Below, piece after piece: positions 31,077-41,166 of a DNA stretch of 64,000 nucleotides. The notes below the pieces were generated by a model. That model was given only the letters and a program-made list of their open reading frames with translations, had not been told where the DNA came from and searched no databases. The stretch lies in NCBI GenBank assembly GCA_025766275.1, contig JAFKAC010000128.1:1-64000 (forward strand), read 5' to 3'. The number at the start of each line of letters is the position of its first letter. The first letter of the stretch is position 1. The DNA is from Lactarius indigo (taxonomy: Eukaryota > Basidiomycota > Agaricomycetes > Russulales > Russulaceae). The position numbers and the translations under genes are program-made.

Positions 31077-32583
31077 CTATGTTAAGTCCTTTTACGGACT
31101 TCGGAGCATATCTTTGGAGCGCTTCTTTGGACATATGTCCCATGCGCTGATGCCAGACATCAAGGCTAGCAGATGCAGTTGCTTGGGCATTTACTTTATG
31201 GTGCCCATCAAGCCAATATAGGCCTGAAGCCTTGTGTCCTTCCGCAATGGTTTTCCCATCATACCTTATAGCAAAAGTAGTGGCATCAAAACTTACTATG
31301 GCCCCCTTAGCTGTTAGGGCAGGGGTGGACAGTATACGCGAGTGCGTATTAGGTAGGTGCAGCACATTGGAGATTTTCAGGTCATACCCAAAGTTGGTAT
31401 GGATTGTTACTGTTCCAGTACCAACACTCCTTAGCAAGGAGTTATCTCCTAGAAGTACTTCAACACCTTTGTGAGGGGTGTAGGTGTCGTAGTCTTCTAT
31501 GTGTGGTGTGAAGTGTGCTGACGCCCCGCTGTCCATCATCCATTTTGATGCAATCTGGGTACTATGTGTACCCATTGTGTAAAGGGAAACCTGAGGTACT
31601 TCATGTACCTCCTCTATTTTGCCAGAGCCATTGACTATAGTAAATAGTCGGCTCTTTGGTACAGGTATGCTATTTAACCTGTTTGCCGGAAGTGAGTCCG
31701 GCACCTCTACTGTGGTATTCTGGGCAGCTTTTGCCCGCTGTCCTGCCTTCCCCTTCTTCGCATTCTCCTGGTCCCGTTTAAGTTTGTAACATTCTGGCTT
31801 TTTATGGCCAGGTTTTTTGCAGTAGTGGCAGATTATGTCCGAAGACACAGAGCTGCCCGATGGCCGCGCCTCATGAGCGTGAGGGGCCGAAGATTTTTTG
31901 ACGGGGGCGACCTTATTGTAGGACGCCACGGGACCGGCGAGACGGGATTCCTCATTGATGAACCTGTTGATGAGGTCCTGAGGTTGGAGATTAGAGGGGG
32001 GGCCAGAGGCCAGGATGGTGCCTGCTATGGTGCTGTAGGAGGGGGGAAGGGCGTCTAGTAGTATAAAAGACATTTGCATGTCTGAGACGGGCATCCCCTG
32101 CTCCACCAGGGTGTTCCTCAGGTCCAGCATTTTTTGGAGCTGAGGTAGGAAGGGACTACCTTCCTGAAGCTTGGTGTTTGCCAAGCCCACCCAAATATTA
32201 AAGGTGGCCATAGAGCCAACCTGACCATAGAGGTTCTCCAACTCCACGAACTTGTCATGGACAGTTGGGAAGATGTGGGAGGAGTGAATACCAGACAGGA
32301 CCTCCGTTGTCACTGATAAAAAAAGGAGGCCAGTAATGACCTCTTCTTGTTTTGCCCAGAGGGCAAGGATGGCGAGTCCCTCATCTGTAGGACCAGTGGG
32401 CCCTACAGCACCTGCTGCAAGAGGGGGATGTTGGGGTACAGAGGCAGGAGCACCGTGTGTAAGGTGCCTGCTGCACCCGTTCATCAACATGAGGGAGGTG
32501 AAGGTGGCAGACCAAATCTGCCAGTTGGTGCCATCCAACTTGGCGAGGGTGACGGACGGAGGGAAGACAAGGTGGAACGACAT
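31077..32583 (-). CDS. Copia gag-protease part, element 2
   Basis: From ATG 32583 the frame encodes a UBN2-type Gag (LDGTNWQIWSATFTSLM), a zinc knuckle CHYCKKPGHKKPEC, a basic linker, an aspartic protease (WMMDSGASAHFT) and the start of the GAG-pre-integrase region (SLDVWHQRMGHMSKEAL), then meets the solo LTR. It resembles element 1 in layout but differs clearly in sequence, so the two elements belong to different families. In its present state it would end a few codons inside the LTR, giving a roughly 500-residue Gag-protease protein. Confidence 0.92.
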
Positions 32584-33592
32584 TTGAGATGTTTGTAAAT
32601 CTGGTTCCGAGGAGCAGTCAGAACCAGCTCAGATCTTGGTAGAGAAAGTAATGGTCCAGCCATAGGAGCGCTATACTCCATAACACATATGGTGTCATGC
32701 CTCAAGTATGTGCGACTTGGGTATAATTGTGTAGTGGAATCATTTGTACTGATGGCTGCCTTATACTAAGACCCACAAAGCCCAAATGTTACTATGGGTA
32801 ATAGTCATGCAACAGCTTTGTTGGCTTCGACGGAATAGGAGCTTTTGGTCCGGCGAAGGACTACTAAGTCTCTGTATCCCTCAGCCTTACAGCCTTGATG
32901 CTGGGGCTACTAAGGATCTATAGTAAAGGGTAGTACCCTAGAGAGGAGCCAACAGCGAGTTCAAGAGACAGTGATAGGGATCAACTCCCATAACAACTGA
33001 ATCTTCCGTCTGTGGAGTCTCTAGAACAGACCATTAAGGGTCTTGGTACTAAGTAACTAGACTAGTGATACATGCTATGCAGCGAATCCTGCACAAAGGG
33101 AGCGAATACTTCTCCTAGCAGAGGTCTAGTCATAGCTACTATGTATAGTACTAAGTAGCGTCTCCTAGTTGTATCAGAGGGAAGGACTTCTGGGTTTGAC
33201 TATTAACCAGGCCTTCACACCCCTTAAAGTGACCCAGGTATTAACCGAGTATCACCCAACCATTAGAGAGGCCTATAGCCTCAAGGGTCTTCCCCTATTG
33301 GCCTATGAAAGCACTTCCGGACGAAAACCGGGTATAGAAGATATAGTAGTGCGCACAGAGGAATTTGAGGTTATATAAAACCTCTCATGAGAACCTCCTT
33401 AGGAGGCTAGCCAAAATGGCACATGACCAAGGTCATGGTGGACAAGAAAGAAGGGTGTGTCGAAAGAGGATAGAGGATGCTCACTGAAAGTGTGGGTGAC
33501 GACAAAAAAGATGTGTGGTCGGCTGAGAGAGCAAGATGACACAAGTAGATCTGATAAAGCAAGTTAGTTATTAGGCGTCAGGGCCCATAACC
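32584..33592 (-). other. Leader and primer binding site of copia element 2
   Basis: About 1 kb between the 5' LTR and gag, without recognised genes. The 14 bases next to the LTR (33579-33592) match, in element orientation, ggttatgggccctg, the same initiator tRNA-Met anticodon-arm complement as in element 1. Confidence 0.65.
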
Positions 33593-34134
33593 TGTTGAAG
33601 CGCAGAACTAACAAGCAAGAGATAAGCTTGGACAGCTAGTAGGACAAGTTAACTTCAGAGGTGAAGGGAACTCTATTACAACTGCATACCTAGTAGGACA
33701 AGTTACTATAAAGAAGCAACGCCTATGAGTAAAGGTAATAAGAGAAGTAAAGAGAAAGGAACTTACACTTCAGAGGTGAAGGGAACTCTGAAGTGTAGAG
33801 GCGAAAACAGCAGTCCTTATATACAGGACGCTTAGCTAATAATGGTCTGTGCGCACTGGTGACCCAAACACAATACAGGTGGTCCGTGCGCCAGAGGGAG
33901 AAATGCCATTGGATGGCAGAGAACAATAGCTGCCTAAAGCAGACAATACCGGTATCTTAACAATAGAAAGAACAATAAGAACCATATATGGATCTAACAA
34001 TAAAGATAAACAAAAGCGGTCCGTATGAGTCCGGAGTGTCCATAAGTCCATAAGGGACAGATACCGTATTTAGTATGTGGGCTGACTCAATCAGATCCCA
34101 CGAGACATGTGACTTTAACAGTCGCGTCTCAACA
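33593..34134 (-). repeat. 5' LTR of copia element 2
   Basis: 542 bp. It differs from the 3' LTR at about four positions seen by eye (for example tgacaata against taacaata, cgtgtgcc against cgtgcgcc), which indicates a recent but not brand-new insertion. Followed by target copy tcttt. Confidence 0.93.
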
Positions 34135-34139
34135 TCTTT

Positions 34140-34531
34140 CCTGCAAGTTGGGGCGTGAAAGTTGACTCGACTTGCTCCACGATAGCAGCGTTTGCATGAA
34201 ACCGAAGGCCATGGTCTTTATTCGTCAACTCCTCAGCTTCTCTCCTCAGCACCAGGTGTGTATTCTGAAGAGCCCAAGCAGATACCGAAGCAGAAGTTGG
34301 GATGTGATTGACAAGGTGGGCGCATACATTAACAGCCTTGCGCTCCAGTTGGTCTTTGGCTGACTGTACTGCTTGATATCTCAGATCGCGCGTTTGGGAA
34401 GCAAGGACATCCTCCGCTAGTGAGGATATCGAGTACCTGTGTTCAGAGAGATGACAGAGGACAGTAATGAGTTCGGGGCGCACATGTACTGCGTATGGCA
34501 AGGTATAGAGTCTGCAGTCTGGGACCTCCAA
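34140..34531 (-). pseudogene. DUF6589 gene, 5' part
   Basis: The minus-strand frame from ATG 34531 encodes MEVPDCRLYTLPYAVHVRPE..., a helical region, and VESTFTPQLAGK, and continues in frame on the far side of element 2 (IRHVAPTLWAF at 26.67 kb) once one tcttt copy is counted. This proves that the gene was a single unit before the insertion. The true start may be further upstream, because most family members have a longer N-terminus; no further exon is recognised. Confidence 0.72.
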
Positions 34532-34534
34532 AGG

Positions 34535-35246
34535 ACTTCATGCGCTCATGGATTTGGGCGTATGTACATTAATTAACAATTCCCGGTATAGATACGCACA
34601 TCTCAATAATAAAACAGCAGATATAGCGACGAAGGACCTCGATGTGCCACGCCCCGGAAAACGCCGACACAAAAGTCCCCAGTCGGTCCCAAGCGTAACG
34701 AGACGCGAAGTTTGGATATAATAGGAAGGTGAGGGCGCACGCATCTCTTACGCGCGAGCCGATGGGAAGGAGTCTGAATCTACATAGCACTTGGATCCGA
34801 TCCTCAACAGGGAAAAAACCGTACGGTCGAATGTCATATTTCACGACGGGCAGGAGCGGGTAAGCGGAGTCTGCTTATAGTCAGTCAATGATTGCCGTGA
34901 TGTCAATTGTGGGATATACGGGCACACATGCTACGTGAATACCCTAGGCCTAGAGACGAAATATCATGCGGCATTGTTAGTGAGTAGATTACTTGATAGG
35001 AGAGCAATATAACTTTACGACAAATCTTCCCCCGTACACGATAAATCACGCTGAGTAAGCCTTTCTGCAGTGCCATCAAGAAGGGAAGACTCTTCATTTG
35101 TACAGTAATGCAGTCCTGCAGGAGCGTCAGCCAATTAACCTAGTGATAATTAGTTTGTTGTCATCGCCAGAGATCGCCATGGTGTCAATTGTAATGTCAA
35201 TTGTAGGATAGCCATGGGCGTCTGTTTCGCGAATCCCTTAGCGACG
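34535..35246. repeat. First copy of a tandem duplicated segment; no intact gene
   Basis: The stretch at about 34888-35130 (gtcaattgtgggatata...acacgata-aatcacgctgag...gtcctgcaggagcg) is repeated, with divergence, at about 35170-35256 plus 36251-36412. The LINE has landed within the second copy. Copy one once held the start of the SAP-like gene seen at 36315 but its frame is broken. Nothing else is recognised. Confidence 0.55.
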
Positions 35247-35256
35247 AAACACGGTG

Positions 35257-36250
35257 CCGTTAGGACACGAGGATCCACCTCGTGTGGGCTGGAGCCAACC
35301 AGAAGAGAGCAGCGGACACACAGGCGAGGCGCGCAGCGCTCGAGGCATGCACCAAGGCCCCTCAAGCCACCTTACGACGTGTGCAATCCGCCGCGTTCGT
35401 CAAAAAGCAATGCCGTTCCAACGCCTTCAAAGCGTGGGGCCTAGAATGGGTTCAGACATTGCGTACATCCAACAAATTACCCAACGCTTACGGCCACTCT
35501 ATCCACTATCACCGTCCACCTGATGGCCGGAATCATCCCTTATGGTCGGCTGCCATACCCCCCGAAAAGCCCGAGGCAGGGTATACTCTGATTACCCGGC
35601 GCACACACGCCACTGCCTTGCAACTCGCAACACTCCACTCCTTCACTTCCGACTACACCCAACGACACCGCCCAGATCTCCCTCCCGAAGTCAACCACTG
35701 CTCTTGTGGGTACCGGGACAAATCCTTCCTCCACCTCGTCTACGAGTGCCCCCGCTATACCCGACACCGGTCTCTCCTCTTCCAACACCCACCCATCCTT
35801 GACCATGAGCCCGCCAACCTCTTCTCCGGCGAACGGGACCTGGTGTACACCTTCCTACGCCTCCAACTCACCAAGCTGGCCTCTTCCCCGGATCTCGAAG
35901 TGCCCCCATCAGTACCGACTCCCCGGGAACATGCGCTTGCCGAGCTCCAGGCCTACTTGTTACGACCGCCTGACACCGATCTGCTCTCCGAACCAGATCC
36001 AGACCCAGCCTAGCCGGCTGCCCTTGTACGTATCTCTCCTCTGCCATTAGTTTTTCATTGCGCGGTATGCTACCCCCTTTTCCTATGGTCCTCTTCGCTT
36101 CCTCTGGGAGGTGGCGCTCTTCCCTTACGATTATCACTTGGGTGCACGTTACATTACTTCTCGTAAATCCTTTCTCCCTTTATAGGGGAAAGGGACCGAT
36201 CTTGTATTATCTACTGTCCCGGAATAAAACTGGTCCAAAAAAAAAAAAAA
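35257..36250 (+). mobile_element. 5'-truncated LINE (non-LTR retrotransposon) with poly(A) tail
   Basis: About 1 kb ending in an aataaa signal and a run of about 16-18 A (36236-36253). The flanks share aaacacggtg (35247-35256 and 36251-36260) with further partial similarity, which fits a target site duplication. Coding sequence of the element's C-terminus fills most of it. Truncation at the 5' end is the usual result of incomplete reverse transcription. Confidence 0.85.
35282..36013 (+). CDS. LINE ORF2 C-terminal fragment
   Basis: About 243 codons without start of their own. The segment carries the C-terminal zinc-knuckle-like motif of fungal LINE ORF2 proteins (CSCGYRDKSFLHLVYECPRYTRHR), preceded by a stretch of the RNase H/post-RT region (TLITRRTHATALQLATLHSFTSDY). 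The reverse transcriptase and endonuclease domains are absent because of the 5' truncation, so it cannot move by itself. Confidence 0.8.
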   Translation: MWAGANQKRAADTQARRAALEACTKAPQATLRRVQSAAFVKKQCRSNAFKAWGLEWVQTLRTSNKLPNAYGHSIHYHRPPDGRNHPLWSAAIPPEKPEAGYTLITRRTHATALQLATLHSFTSDYTQRHRPDLPPEVNHCSCGYRDKSFLHLVYECPRYTRHRSLLFQHPPILDHEPANLFSGERDLVYTFLRLQLTKLASSPDLEVPPSVPTPREHALAELQAYLLRPPDTDLLSEPDPDPA

Positions 36251-36314
36251 AAACACGGTGCTGTACCATTAATGCTTTAAGAAGCAAGGTACAATGCCAT
36301 GAAAAGCTTTCTCA

Positions 36315-37325
36315 ATGTACACGATAGAACACGCTGAGCAGGCCCTCTGGCAGTGCCGCCATAATAAGAAGACCCTTCAACAGTACAGTATTGCTGTCCT
36401 GCAGGAGTTATGTACCAGGAACAGCATTGAAGTCGGTAAGGAAGGTTCAAGACACCTGAAAAAGCAGTATATCAAGGCACTATTGAGCCGTGTGAGACAA
36501 CACTCATCGTCGCTTACCGCTACCATTAACAGCCGAGCTAGCAGGAGCAAGAGGTTCACAGAAACACAGAACAAACAGGATTGAAGATTAGACTTCCGTA
36601 CTTCTTGCCACGAATCGTGAGTATCTCCTTAGATATATAGAACTAAACATCAAATCGTGATCCGACAGAATAATAAACGTACCATCGACGATGCAGAGGA
36701 CAGAGACTGAAAACGACGACGTCGGGGCAAGGAACCAAACACTGTCCAATTCGCCCAGCCAACAGTAGAGCACTTACATATGGCAGTGGACGCACCTAAC
36801 ATCTCGGACGAGACCGCCCCCCTAGTCGCACCGAAAATTCCTCGAATAGACGCGGGACCAGCATTGGCAGGCCATCTAGTGCATATTCCTTCTGCAAATA
36901 CTGCTCCCATATCGGATCTGGTTTCCCAGTCGTCGACTGTCCAATTCGCTCGGCCCACAATAGTAGGGCACTTACATCATGATATGGCTGTGGACACACG
37001 CGACATCTCGGACGGGACCGTCCCTCCAGTCGTACCGAACGGCCCTTGCACGGCACCAGCATTGATAGGTCACCCAGTGTATATTCCTCCAAACGCTGCT
37101 CCTATATCGGATCTGGCTTCCCAGTCGTCGACAATTGCGATTCCGAGCAAACGACCTTACCCTTTCAGCGGGCTACGACATGAAGCAAGGAAAAAGAAAA
37201 AGACCAGAGAATATATAAATGTAAGGATATATGCCGAACGAAAGGATGTGGAGCATACGCACGAGATCCGATGCGCCTTGACACCAGATGGTGGACTGGA
37301 TCTTGCGAGTTTGTCTCAGAAATAA
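36315..37325 (+). pseudogene. SAP-like DNA-binding protein with an internal repeat
   Basis: First frame 36315-36584: MYTIEHAEQALWQCRHNKKT..., with LQELCTRNSIEVG...LKKQYIKALLSRV resembling a SAP motif, a helix-turn-helix that binds AT-rich DNA. A second coding stretch (about 36660-37325, TAA) contains a two-fold repeat of about 65 residues: units begin TVQFA-x-PT (36748 and 36940), carry MAVD-x3-ISD, and end SDL-x-SQSS. The C-terminus is basic (KKKKTREYINVRIYAERKD). An in-frame TGA near 36704 (before KRRRRGK) and the lack of a clear splice between the two parts suggest a disabled gene or an unseen exon structure. No closer family is recognised. Confidence 0.45.
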
Positions 37326-37738
37326 ACCTCACAGCTTGTCAGGTAAGTTGACCTGATATCATTTCGATTATTGGTCTTACCTGTGCTCATTATCTCCCAA
37401 AGGTTCTGGATGCCCGCTACTCATGACCATGGGTTGGCCATCGTCCTGTCCTGGAAAGGGGTGCTATTAAGTTGTTGAAAGCGAGAGAGGGGTACTTACG
37501 AGTAGTCGGTCAAGTACAGCCACTGGTCAGAGATCAAGAGGCATCGCACTTCCTTCATGGCAGTCCTGAGTCGCATAATGTATTGATAGGATAACAAAAT
37601 TAGATACAAAGCGGGAAACTGATCGATATCGAGGGCGTGACAAATGAGAGACGAAGTACTCTCTACTCAGGGGTTGGTATACGCACACTCGGGGGCCGAA
37701 AACGCGGTAGTGTATAAGAAGGATGACTACCGGCATTC

Positions 37739-39131
37739 CTAAGGACTCCTTCGAGCGTCGGAGGCAGAAGAAGGTGAAGGTGGCGGAGGTGCGGACATGC
37801 CTGCTGAGCAGGGCGTAGGCACTTTTCTCGTTGTAGAGACCTGGGTCACGAGGTGATGTACGACGTCTATCAAGTATGTGAGGTGAAAAAAACAGGATGG
37901 ACGTCGTGTACCCACCACGATGACTCATACTATCGGCATTGCAAGAGGCTTTCAACTGTCTCCATTTTTGCCGAAGGATACAGTCACTCCACATGTTCCA
38001 CGCGGGGTCACTGAGGAACCTCCAGTCGATGTCATTTTCGTCATCGACATTGAGAGAAGCGATCCTATGCTTGGTGGTCAGCCAACACAAAACCGACAAC
38101 ACACGACACGTACTTGCATACGAGAACGTAGCTATCATCTTCTTTCCACGCTTTCCCTCCGAGCGTGTCAGACCTGTGGAATCGCATGGACACGATGATT
38201 TTATAAATGAGCGAAGAACACACCATTTACTTTGACATTGCTTTGGTGTCCGTGTTGCGCCCATTGCCTTTGACACGAAAACCCAGAATCCTCGAGCTGA
38301 CATGTCCGATTTACCATCCCGAGCCAATCCCTCAATTGCACGTAAAAGTTGGCCCTCCTCCTCCGATGACCAGGCTCCTTTTGACATGCGCAGCATCGGA
38401 TGCATAAGGAGAAAAGTCAGCGATGCTGTCTTTGAGACTCACCTTTCCGTTTAGTTCCCTTAAATTGTACATGCTGACGGAACCGGTCGCTACAATCGGC
38501 GGCCGAACGCTGCACTAAGTCCGCGACAGCGACCCAGTCCTTTCCGTGCGTCTGGACAGCTCTGGGTTGGAGGGTCAGACAATAGTGTATGTCAACTCTG
38601 GCAGGATGTACCCACATTCGCAGTTGATCGTCCTCCGCCGCACTCCACTTCCCAGCCTTTCCAAGGCAGTCGCGTGCACGCCGAACGTGATAAAAGACCG
38701 ACTTCACCCCCCTCCGGGGCACGGCACGAGCTGAGGCCACATATCAGTATGAATATGCAACAAACCAAATAAATGCTGACCGACGCGGCTCCAAAATCCC
38801 TTGGCAGGCTCAGAAGAGTGTATTAAACCGTCCAATTGCTCGTCATCTAAGTTGTTTTCCTGGACAGAAATAGGCAGGCAGATGAAAAAAAGAAAGGTTA
38901 CCAGTCTTGACGTCCTACGAACCTTCTGGTACATCTGAATCGTATCGTGAATTTTTTGTATCTCCTCCTTTGAGAACGCCCCCTTGCGACAAATAATTCC
39001 TGGTTGCGCGCAGTTCAGAGTCGTCGCTGAAAATATATGAACCAAATCTCACCAGCATCCTCAAATTGTTTGACACTCATCCATCGTGTCGCCAGGAATT
39101 CCGCCTGGTCTTCCAAGGGCACGTCATCCAT
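37739..39131 (-). CDS. REB1: REB1-like Myb-domain DNA-binding protein
   Basis: About eight minus-strand exons read in one frame with good GT-AG sites: MDDVPLEDQAEFLATRW... (ATG 39131), KGAFSKEEIQKIHDTIQMYQK, ENNLDDEQLDGLIHSS...GFWSRVGQHL, RGVKSVFYHVRRARD...GKWSAAEDDQLRMW, THGKDWVAVADLVQRSAADCSDRFRQHV, GAWSSEEEGQLLRAI...FWVFVSKAMGATRTPKQCQSKW, and NDIDWRFLSDPAWNMWS. These are the N-terminal region and tandem Myb/SANT repeats of the REB1/Nsi1/TTF-I family, which binds rDNA terminators and promoters and can block replication forks. No internal stop was found, so the gene looks intact. The final exon (to TAG 37739) is less certain. It could be a paralogue rather than the main REB1. Confidence 0.82.
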
Positions 39132-39328
39132 GGGGGGAGACAAGTCAGTGAACGAGTTTATCCACAGTTGACTGTGTGGCGTTGCAAGATCAGAGAACAC
39201 GCTTTGGTGTCACATTGACCCAACTACAACTAGAGACCACTCTGAAATTTTGTTACCTGCCAGTACGGCACATGTACGCGGTAACGAAGGGAAAGAAAAA
39301 GAAATTCCCCCTCCTACGATTCACAAGG

Positions 39329-39376
39329 TCTATCCGCCTGCTACACGGCCGATTAGAGCCGGAGAACCGGACCGAC
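39329..39376 (+). repeat. MITE-like repeat fragment, ctacacggcc family
   Basis: tatccgcctgctacacggcc and the following gccggagaaccgga match the reverse complement of 48735-48788 closely. The decamer ctacacggcc (39341-39350) recurs at 42986-42995 and, inverted, at 43042-43051, 48650-48659 and 48764-48773. Confidence 0.65.
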
Positions 39377-39399
39377 GTTCGAGTTCAAAAGTTACTTCG

Positions 39400-40178
39400 G
39401 CAATCGCGGACGGGGTTTGTTTGCCATTGTGCACTACGTGTTCTCCCTTGCGTTCTCCCTTAAAAATTTCTTGCCAATCTGAATAGATTTGTTCTCTCCC
39501 TGCGTGGTTTTCTGAACAAATAAACCACTCAAAATGGAACGGCACCACAATTATTGAGATGGACATTCTTGTGGACATTGATGCGAAAGTGTGGAAAACC
39601 TCTGATTAGTGATCGCCAAGTGACAGGATCGGCAAAGAATATTTATGGTTGACTAGACTACTGTATATCAGGTAATGTGGGGCCGGTCATTTGGCGGGCT
39701 CTTAGCGACACAAAGCCGCGACCCCAAAATCAAGCCCGAAATATATGTAATCTATGAATGCCGTGCGGCAGTGCTGGTCTAAAGAACAATAGAGGTACGC
39801 AAGTAGTCATGCGATCACTGCATGTGGCAGGCACAGTCAAGGACGCAGCTATTAGTTTGTCCCCCGCTCCAACGGGTGTCACAGGAACCGGGCACACGAC
39901 GCACTCGCTCCGACTTTCAACGTTTCAACGCTTGACGGAAATAAAACCACTCCATTTCTGACGGAGTGGGGAGGACTTAAAATATTATAGAAGGAAAACG
40001 GACATGTATTTTGAGTCGACGCTGTGCTACGGGTAATCCGCCCTCAGGCGCACGATACAAATTCAAATATAAACAAGAAATAAAAACAGAAAAAACAGAA
40101 AATTGAGTGGTGGACGTAGCGCAGAAGGCGGTGACGTATTGCGCTCGAAGTGACAAGTCGGAGGGTGGGGAGAGGGAG
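39400..40178. other. Intergenic; small hairpin near 39950
   Basis: No gene recognised in about 780 bp. A short perfect stem, ccactcc...ggagtgg with an 8-9 base loop (about 39949-39970), follows an ataaaa run. Its role is unknown. Confidence 0.4.
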
Positions 40179-40787
40179 TTAATTAGTATTTCCGCGACGA
40201 ATGTTGTATGAAGGGCCTGATGAAGGGCCAGGCGAAATGGCCACAACAGATGGGGTGGATGTGCGACTTGGGTGAACGAGCTGTGGAGAGGGGGTGCGAG
40301 GGGAGTGAACTAACTTGCGCCGGCGAGGTGTGTGGGCGTCTTCGATGGCACCTTGGAGTTCTTGTATTTCGCTGCGTATTGTCACGAGGTCTCGAAGCAA
40401 CACCTCCTTCATCAGCTGGACGTCCTTGCGCAGTGCGAGGAGCTCGTCGCGCATTCGCCCTCGCCCTATCATATCCTCGGTGAGATCGTTACGTGCCTCC
40501 GAGAGTGACGGGCAGGTGCGCCTAACATGGGCAAAATAATGCCTCCCCCATTGATCACAGTAGTGGCAGTCGTCGGCGTCGTGGAGGATGAGTTGCGACG
40601 CTTTGTCGTATCTCCATTCCATGTCGGTATCGTTCACATCTTCGGGCTGCGGGGACGAGGGCGAGGAAGGCTCTCGTCGGATACCACACGTCATCCGAGC
40701 GATGTTTCTGGGTTGGGGGGTTCTAGTCGCCGAAGATGTCATGTAGTGAGGGTAGGATAAGAAAAGGGAGTGAGGCGAACACAACAC
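40179..40787 (-). CDS. Hypothetical coiled-coil protein with Cys/His cluster
   Basis: A 202-codon minus-strand frame. The N-terminal third is Ser/Pro-rich, then WRYDKASQLILHDADDCHYCDQWGRHYFAHVRRTC (a C-x2-C...H-x3-C cluster that could bind zinc), a predicted coiled coil (MRDELLALRKDVQLMKEVLLRDLVTIRSEIQEL), and a Ser/Pro/Thr-rich basic tail. The composition looks like real coding sequence and the third-codon G/C bias agrees. No known family is recognised; similar small coiled-coil proteins occur in transposon-rich regions of Agaricomycetes. It has no visible intron. The start could also be the second Met about 15 codons in (MTSSATRTPQP), which has a cleaner N-terminus. Confidence 0.55.
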   Translation of the reverse strand: MLCSPHSLFLSYPHYMTSSATRTPQPRNIARMTCGIRREPSSPSSPQPEDVNDTDMEWRYDKASQLILHDADDCHYCDQWGRHYFAHVRRTCPSLSEARNDLTEDMIGRGRMRDELLALRKDVQLMKEVLLRDLVTIRSEIQELQGAIEDAHTPRRRKLVHSPRTPSPQLVHPSRTSTPSVVAISPGPSSGPSYNIRRGNTN

Positions 40788-41166
40788 GAAATTTACCTTT
40801 TTGTAGTTTTCGCCTAGCCATCGGGTTCTGCCGCTTTCTACGAACCTCGCGGCGTTCTGCCGTCCTCCACATTTATAATAATAACAGTATGTGCGACCGG
40901 TCTAGATGTGGCCTAATAATAAAATTAAAAAAAAAAACTTAGCGTCCGACGTGAGTCACTCGGCGACTGTTCACAGGTCTGGGTCTACGGCCTGCAAACC
41001 GGGATGAAAACGGTTTCAAAAAAATGTGCCACTAGGCGGCTTGCTCATTTGTGACGCAACGCAACGGAAAGCGAGCACATGAGTCAATGAACGACGAGAC
41101 AATAACATAGGATTGCTCTTACAATATTGATCATAGTAAGCAATGAAAAAAAAATCGATTCCGAGC

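Larger units (their letters stand above)
26678..34134 (-). mobile_element. Ty1/copia LTR retrotransposon 2, with a nested solo LTR
   Basis: Minus-oriented element of 7457 bp with two 542-bp LTRs (26678-27219 and 33593-34134) that differ at only a handful of positions, and a 5-bp target duplication tcttt at 26673-26677 and 34135-34139. The primer binding site (33579-33592) is the same initiator-Met type as in element 1. Gag-protease (32583-31066) and integrase-RT-RNase H (30478-27569) would be one frame, but a 606-bp solo LTR of the element 1 family (30466-31071, its own target duplication ttcat) is inserted between them. The element landed in a DUF6589 gene in the same orientation as that gene. 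Confidence 0.97.
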
